A DNA stretch of 64,000 bases, from the NCBI GenBank assembly GCA_910586205.1, contig CAJUGD010000008.1, forward strand, positions 59,193 through 123,192, written 5' to 3'. Under the pieces are notes generated by a model. That model saw nothing but the letters and a program-made list of their open reading frames with translations, did no database searches and was not told where the DNA came from. Source of the DNA: an uncultured Lachnospiraceae bacterium. Lineage in GTDB: Bacteria > Bacillota > Clostridia > Lachnospirales > Lachnospiraceae. Positions 61,029 to 64,000 of the stretch are shown one piece after another (the stretch's first letter is position 1; each line of letters starts with the position of its first letter). The translations under genes were made by a program, and so were the position numbers.

Positions 61029-61721
61029 CTATATATTTTTCTCCAGCCACTTTTCAACAATGTTTCTATCCCTCTCCTGCATAAAGGCGTGTTCACTATC
61101 CTGAGAAATCGTTAAATCGCACAGATACTTCCCCACAAATTTCTGAATCACTTCTGCCGACTGCATGTTATCATTCCCTCCATAAAGAATTGCAGTCGGA
61201 ATCTCCCAATCACAAATGGGATGTTCCTTCACATACTGATAATAATCCCATCTCAATGTATCAACCGGTGTTGGTATTTCTTTTTCAATACACAGTCTTT
61301 CTTCCGTAACCTGGAACCATAAAAACATTTGCTGAATCAGATATTCCATATCAACTACCGGTGACTGAAACAGGCATTTTTCTATCTTTCTGTCTGAATA
61401 AGTATGCAGGCTAAAATATACTCCCAGACTGCACGCATAGAGAAACACACGATTCCATTTTGAAAATACATAGTCTGCAATCACATTCAAATCATGCATT
61501 CCACTCCATATATCACACCGATAAATATCATTTGTTCTTTCTCCATGCTCCGGCAAATCAAAGCTAATTGTCTGATAACCTTTTTTCTCTGCAATTTCCG
61601 CAAAAGCCTCGGCATACTCTTTGCGGGACATTTTTCCATGAACATGAATATATACTTTCTCTGATGCTTCACCCCAAATAATAGCAGGAATACCTTCTAT
61701 CAAAATTTTTAACATTTTCAT
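61029..61721 (-). CDS. Alpha/beta hydrolase
   Basis: A 230-residue hydrolase: oxyanion region VYIHVHGKMSRKEYAEAFAEIAEKKGYQTISFDLPEHGERT, nucleophile elbow FLYACSLGVYFSLHTY (Ser in CSLGVY), acid in ILYGGNDNM and catalytic His in ISQDSEHAFMQERD. Family includes esterases and peptidases; the substrate cannot be named. Its start overlaps the stop of the MerR remnant by 4 bases. Confidence 0.85.
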   Translation of the reverse strand: MKMLKILIEGIPAIIWGEASEKVYIHVHGKMSRKEYAEAFAEIAEKKGYQTISFDLPEHGERTNDIYRCDIWSGMHDLNVIADYVFSKWNRVFLYACSLGVYFSLHTYSDRKIEKCLFQSPVVDMEYLIQQMFLWFQVTEERLCIEKEIPTPVDTLRWDYYQYVKEHPICDWEIPTAILYGGNDNMQSAEVIQKFVGKYLCDLTISQDSEHAFMQERDRNIVEKWLEKNI

Positions 61722-61930
61722 GTACCACTTATTCCCTCCTGATAAATACCTATTTTCCTATCCAGATTCCGCAGGTATTCTTCCCACTTTCTTTTTTCTT
61801 CTACTACAGATTTTCTGTGGTGTATCAGCAGTTCCATCAAGGATAGTATTTGACCTTCATCGCTCTTTGTTACATATCTTACCATGGGTCTGCCTGCCTT
61901 CCATATCATGAATAAAAATCGTGACTTCAA
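61718..61930 (-). pseudogene. C-terminal remnant of a MerR-type regulator
   Basis: The 70-residue reading has VRYVTKSDEGQILSLMELLIHHRKSVVEEKRKWEEYLRNLDRKIGIYQEG, which matches the coiled-coil end of MerR regulators (RYV... KI.YY pattern). No helix-turn-helix precedes it; upstream is the unrelated GNAT gene. The only start is TTG with no good site. It may be a truncated regulator left by a deletion. Confidence 0.5.
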
Positions 61931-61931
61931 C

Positions 61932-62336
61932 CTATAGCTTCTTTACAAAAATAATTTCCAGGGGTTCTTCTGGCAACAGGAGTGCACCAGAATCCACATA
62001 GTTCAATTTACGGTAAAAATGCTGTGCCGCTTCATTCGACAGAGAAGATGTCATGACTAAACCATACCCTTTAGTCTTCATTTGTTTTTCCCAAAAAGCA
62101 ACCATTTTTCTTCCATAGCCACAACTACGATACTGGTCAAGTATAAACAGACTATTCATAAACGGCGTGTTATCCCAGAACAGATTCCATCGCAGCCAGC
62201 CTAAAAGTGTTCCGTTATTTTCTGCAGCAATTACCCGGCCAAGAGATACAGAAGATTCTAACTCGGTTATCCTAATGTGTTTATCATATGTAAAAAGAAT
62301 TTCAATGTCTGATTTTTCCGCAAACCTAATTTTCAC
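61932..62336 (-). CDS. GNAT family N-acetyltransferase
   Basis: A 134-residue single-domain GNAT: MKIRFAEKSDIEILFTYDKHI, LGWLRWNLFWDNTPFMNSLFILDQYRSCGYGRKMVAFWEKQMKTKGYGLVMTSSLSNEAAQHFYRKLNY, with RSCGYG matching the Q/RxxGxG acetyl-CoA loop. Starts with a 4-base overlap of the UPF0158 gene's stop. Substrate unknown. Confidence 0.88.
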   Translation of the reverse strand: MKIRFAEKSDIEILFTYDKHIRITELESSVSLGRVIAAENNGTLLGWLRWNLFWDNTPFMNSLFILDQYRSCGYGRKMVAFWEKQMKTKGYGLVMTSSLSNEAAQHFYRKLNYVDSGALLLPEEPLEIIFVKKL

Positions 62337-62758
62337 ATGCTCCCCTCCTCATACTCCAGCCCCTGCTCCCGGCACCAGTCAATCGCCAGTTTCCTGTAAT
62401 ACTCTGCCTGAAAATCATACCACTGCTGTGAAATCCCTATTCTGTTTACCATATCCTTAAATCTCCTAAACGCTCCCCGCCCTCGTATAGCACATTCCAG
62501 TTTATCCGCCTTTTCACCTTTTAAAGTCCAGATAAATTCTTCCATGATATGGTATTCGTGAATTTCAAATTTTGTAGGAAGCCTTAAATAGCGTTCCGGG
62601 TTTTCTTCAATTTCATCTGCAAGCCCCTCATTGTCCATACCAGTAATCAGTTCATCTGCAAGGAACACTCTTTCTCCTGTTTCTAAATCCAAAAAATATG
62701 TATAATTATCATCTGCCATCTCAATCGCATCCAAAATGACACCTAATTTTACTTTCAT
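62333..62758 (-). CDS. UPF0158 family protein
   Basis: A 141-residue acidic protein with KVKLGVILDAIEMADDNYTYFLDLETGERVFL, LRLPTKFEIHEYHIMEEFIWTL and GRGAFRRFKDMVNRIGISQQWYDFQAEYYRKLAIDWCREQGLEYE, the UPF0158 pattern, of unknown function. The start at 62758 has GAGGGAGCTTTAGGG upstream; a longer reading to 62911 is unconserved. Followed by the GNAT gene with coupling. Confidence 0.85.
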   Translation of the reverse strand: MKVKLGVILDAIEMADDNYTYFLDLETGERVFLADELITGMDNEGLADEIEENPERYLRLPTKFEIHEYHIMEEFIWTLKGEKADKLECAIRGRGAFRRFKDMVNRIGISQQWYDFQAEYYRKLAIDWCREQGLEYEEGSM

Positions 62759-63299
62759 CCCTAAAGCTCCCTCGTCTTTTGTTAAAAACCCAGCGTTATC
62801 CCCGCTCCCCCATATGGGGAAACTTATCCATCTCAACATTCGTAAAAACAGAACTCCATTTCTCCAAATAATCCTGCAAACCTGCCTTTTGTGGCAGTAC
62901 CGCATTGTCAAGCAATTTTCCTCTTATGCAAAGTGATATTGCTGTTCTTCTTTTTATTCATCTGGTCTGTCTCTGCTCCGGCAAGCTCTCCTGCCTTTCT
63001 CTATTTTCATCATACCACAAAAGGTTACGTTCGGGCAAGCTGATGTCAAAATTCATCACGCCAAACACATGAATGGGTCTTTTTACTTGGTTTCGGTCTT
63101 TCCCCTTTTTTAAGCGTTTAATACCTCCTCCAGATGTTTTATCGGACGCAGTCCTATTACATACCGTTTCTTTCTCATCGACAGTTTCTTGTGCTTTGAT
63201 ACCTGAGCTGTCTTTAAGATACTCAGGCCCTATTTCCTTATGATGTTCAGATTCTGCGCTGCCATTTTATCTATCGTTCGGTTTGCATCTTCACGGAAA
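62759..63299. other. Intergenic region without a supported gene
   Basis: About 540 bases between the UPF0158 gene and the IS66 remnant. I find only short open frames; one on the minus strand around 63115-63183 (MRKKRYVIGLRPIKHLEEVLNA) has no ribosome binding site. It may be old mobile-element debris. Confidence 0.4.
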
Positions 63300-63689
63300 G
63301 TAAAAGAACGGCTGGAGGACGAAAGCTGCCTGCCAAAAGGGAAAGCAACCCAGGGCCTGAAGTACAGCGTAAATCAGTAAGCATATCTGAAAGTATTTCT
63401 GGAGAACGGAGACGTTCCGATTGATAATTCGGCATCGGAAAGAAGCATTCGGATGTTCTATGTGGGAAAGAAAAACTGGGTACTGATTAACTCCGTAAAG
63501 GGTGCGTAGGCAAGCGCGGTGATTTACAGTATTACAGAAACGGCGAAGTTAAATGAGTTGAATCCGTACTATTATTTAAAATATCTATTGGAACGCATCC
63601 CGGAGCTGATGAATGCCGAGGGAGCTAGCCGCAAAAGACCTGGAACCACTGCTACCATGGTCAGAGAGCCTTCCGGCCAAATGTCATAA
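63300..63689 (+). pseudogene. IS66 family transposase, C-terminal remnant
   Basis: One frame from 63300 to the TAA at 63687-63689 reads the C-terminal catalytic part of an IS66 transposase: LKYSVNQ, YLKVFLENGDVPIDNSASERSIRMFYVGKKNWVLINSVKGA, ASAVIYSITETAKLNELNPYYYLKYLLERIPEL. In-frame stops TAA at 63378-63380 and TAG at 63507-63509 break it. The catalytic Glu in SERSIR is kept. No N-terminal part or terminal repeats were seen. Confidence 0.85.
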
Positions 63690-63693
63690 AACA

Positions 63694-63720
63694 CGCCGCT
63701 GAGAAGCGGCGCTTTTTATA
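63694..63720 (+). terminator. Terminator-like hairpin after the IS66 remnant
   Basis: CGCCGCT pairs with AGCGGCG around GAGA, followed by CTTTTTAT. The rest of the window (63721-64000) is AT-rich with no recognisable gene. Confidence 0.7.
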
Positions 63721-64000
63721 GTGAGGGCGGATGGTTTTACGTTTACGCTAACTATGCCAAAAAAGTTCGACTTATAAATATTCCCTTTTCTTTCCGTAGA
63801 GAGCAATTAAGAATATATTTGCATCTTCCTGCTGCCAGAAATGACGCCTATTCTAACAGTAGGCTGCAAAATTAAACAATCCATTTTTATTTTCTTATTA
63901 CAATTACACTTTCTCTCAAACCTTCACTAATACCCTTTTGCTGACTACTAGTACAGCATTTTTTTGATGCTCATATACTATCAAGGCTGTTTTTAACCAA

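Noticed and set aside
63115..63183. Short minus-strand frame encoding a 22-residue basic peptide
   Set aside because: No ribosome binding site or context; probably remnant sequence near the IS66 fragment.
1..64000. CRISPR arrays, tRNA and rRNA genes
   Set aside because: No regularly spaced repeats and no cloverleaf or rRNA-like sequence were noticed on either strand.

Overview
The window looks like chromosome from a spore-forming, anaerobic gut clostridium of the Lachnospiraceae type. The reasons are an alpha/beta-type SASP gene, T-box leaders, anaerobic-route cobalamin genes (cbiD, cbiG, cbiK-type), the cmk-ispH-rpsA gene order, a single-chain PurL, and a hexitol PTS locus under a DeoR-type regulator. 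The genus cannot be fixed from the sequence alone. No rRNA, tRNA or CRISPR array was seen.

Layout. 1-5.0 kb: truncated nanE, ogt, an alkyl-sulfatase-like metallo-beta-lactamase, cbiG and cbiD, all on the minus strand. 5-7.7 kb: SASP, PspC, and a translationally coupled padR/DUF1700/DUF4097 operon. 7.8-15.5 kb: a housekeeping run read leftwards (M28 peptidase lipoprotein, PPK2-type Pap, BaiN-like flavoprotein, cmk, ispH, rpsA) ending in a strong terminator. 15.6-20.8 kb: aspartate kinase and purL. 21-24 kb: mgtC-like gene, HAD phosphatase and two small membrane proteins, with a possible attenuator upstream. 24.5-29.4 kb: a cobalamin-riboswitch-controlled ABC import locus whose lipoprotein joins a CbiK cobaltochelatase domain to a binding-protein domain. 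29.5-34.98 kb: plus-strand hexitol PTS operon (PfkB kinase, SorE-like zinc dehydrogenase, DeoR, MtlA-type IICBA). 35-39.8 kb: serine recombinase, then a histidine kinase separated from its likely partner response regulator by a 1.57 kb island carrying two toxin-antitoxin systems and a palindromic repeat, bounded by an exact 18-bp direct repeat.

39.9-47.9 kb: ROK regulator, PH-domain protein, DUF1540 protein, thrS with its T-box, and a second T-box that reads as tryptophan-specific ahead of TIGR04076/aldo-keto reductase/NhaC-type transporter genes. 47.9-51.3 kb: MatC-type carrier, DUF6282 hydrolase and divergent LysR. 51.3-57.5 kb: MATE transporter, then two TIM-barrel proteins and a 779-residue multidomain protein ending in a cytidylyltransferase. 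57.5-64 kb is accessory: a decayed M56 (BlaR1-like) gene, a DUF6070-like lipoprotein, DUF3795, GNATs, an alpha/beta hydrolase, a MerR remnant, a UPF0158 protein and a decayed IS66 transposase.

The most unusual items are the secreted CbiK-binding-protein fusion, the two-TA island splitting a two-component operon, the Trp T-box in front of an uncharacterised transporter operon, the mannitol-type PTS paired with 1-phosphofructokinase and a zinc dehydrogenase instead of MtlD, and the 779-residue fusion.
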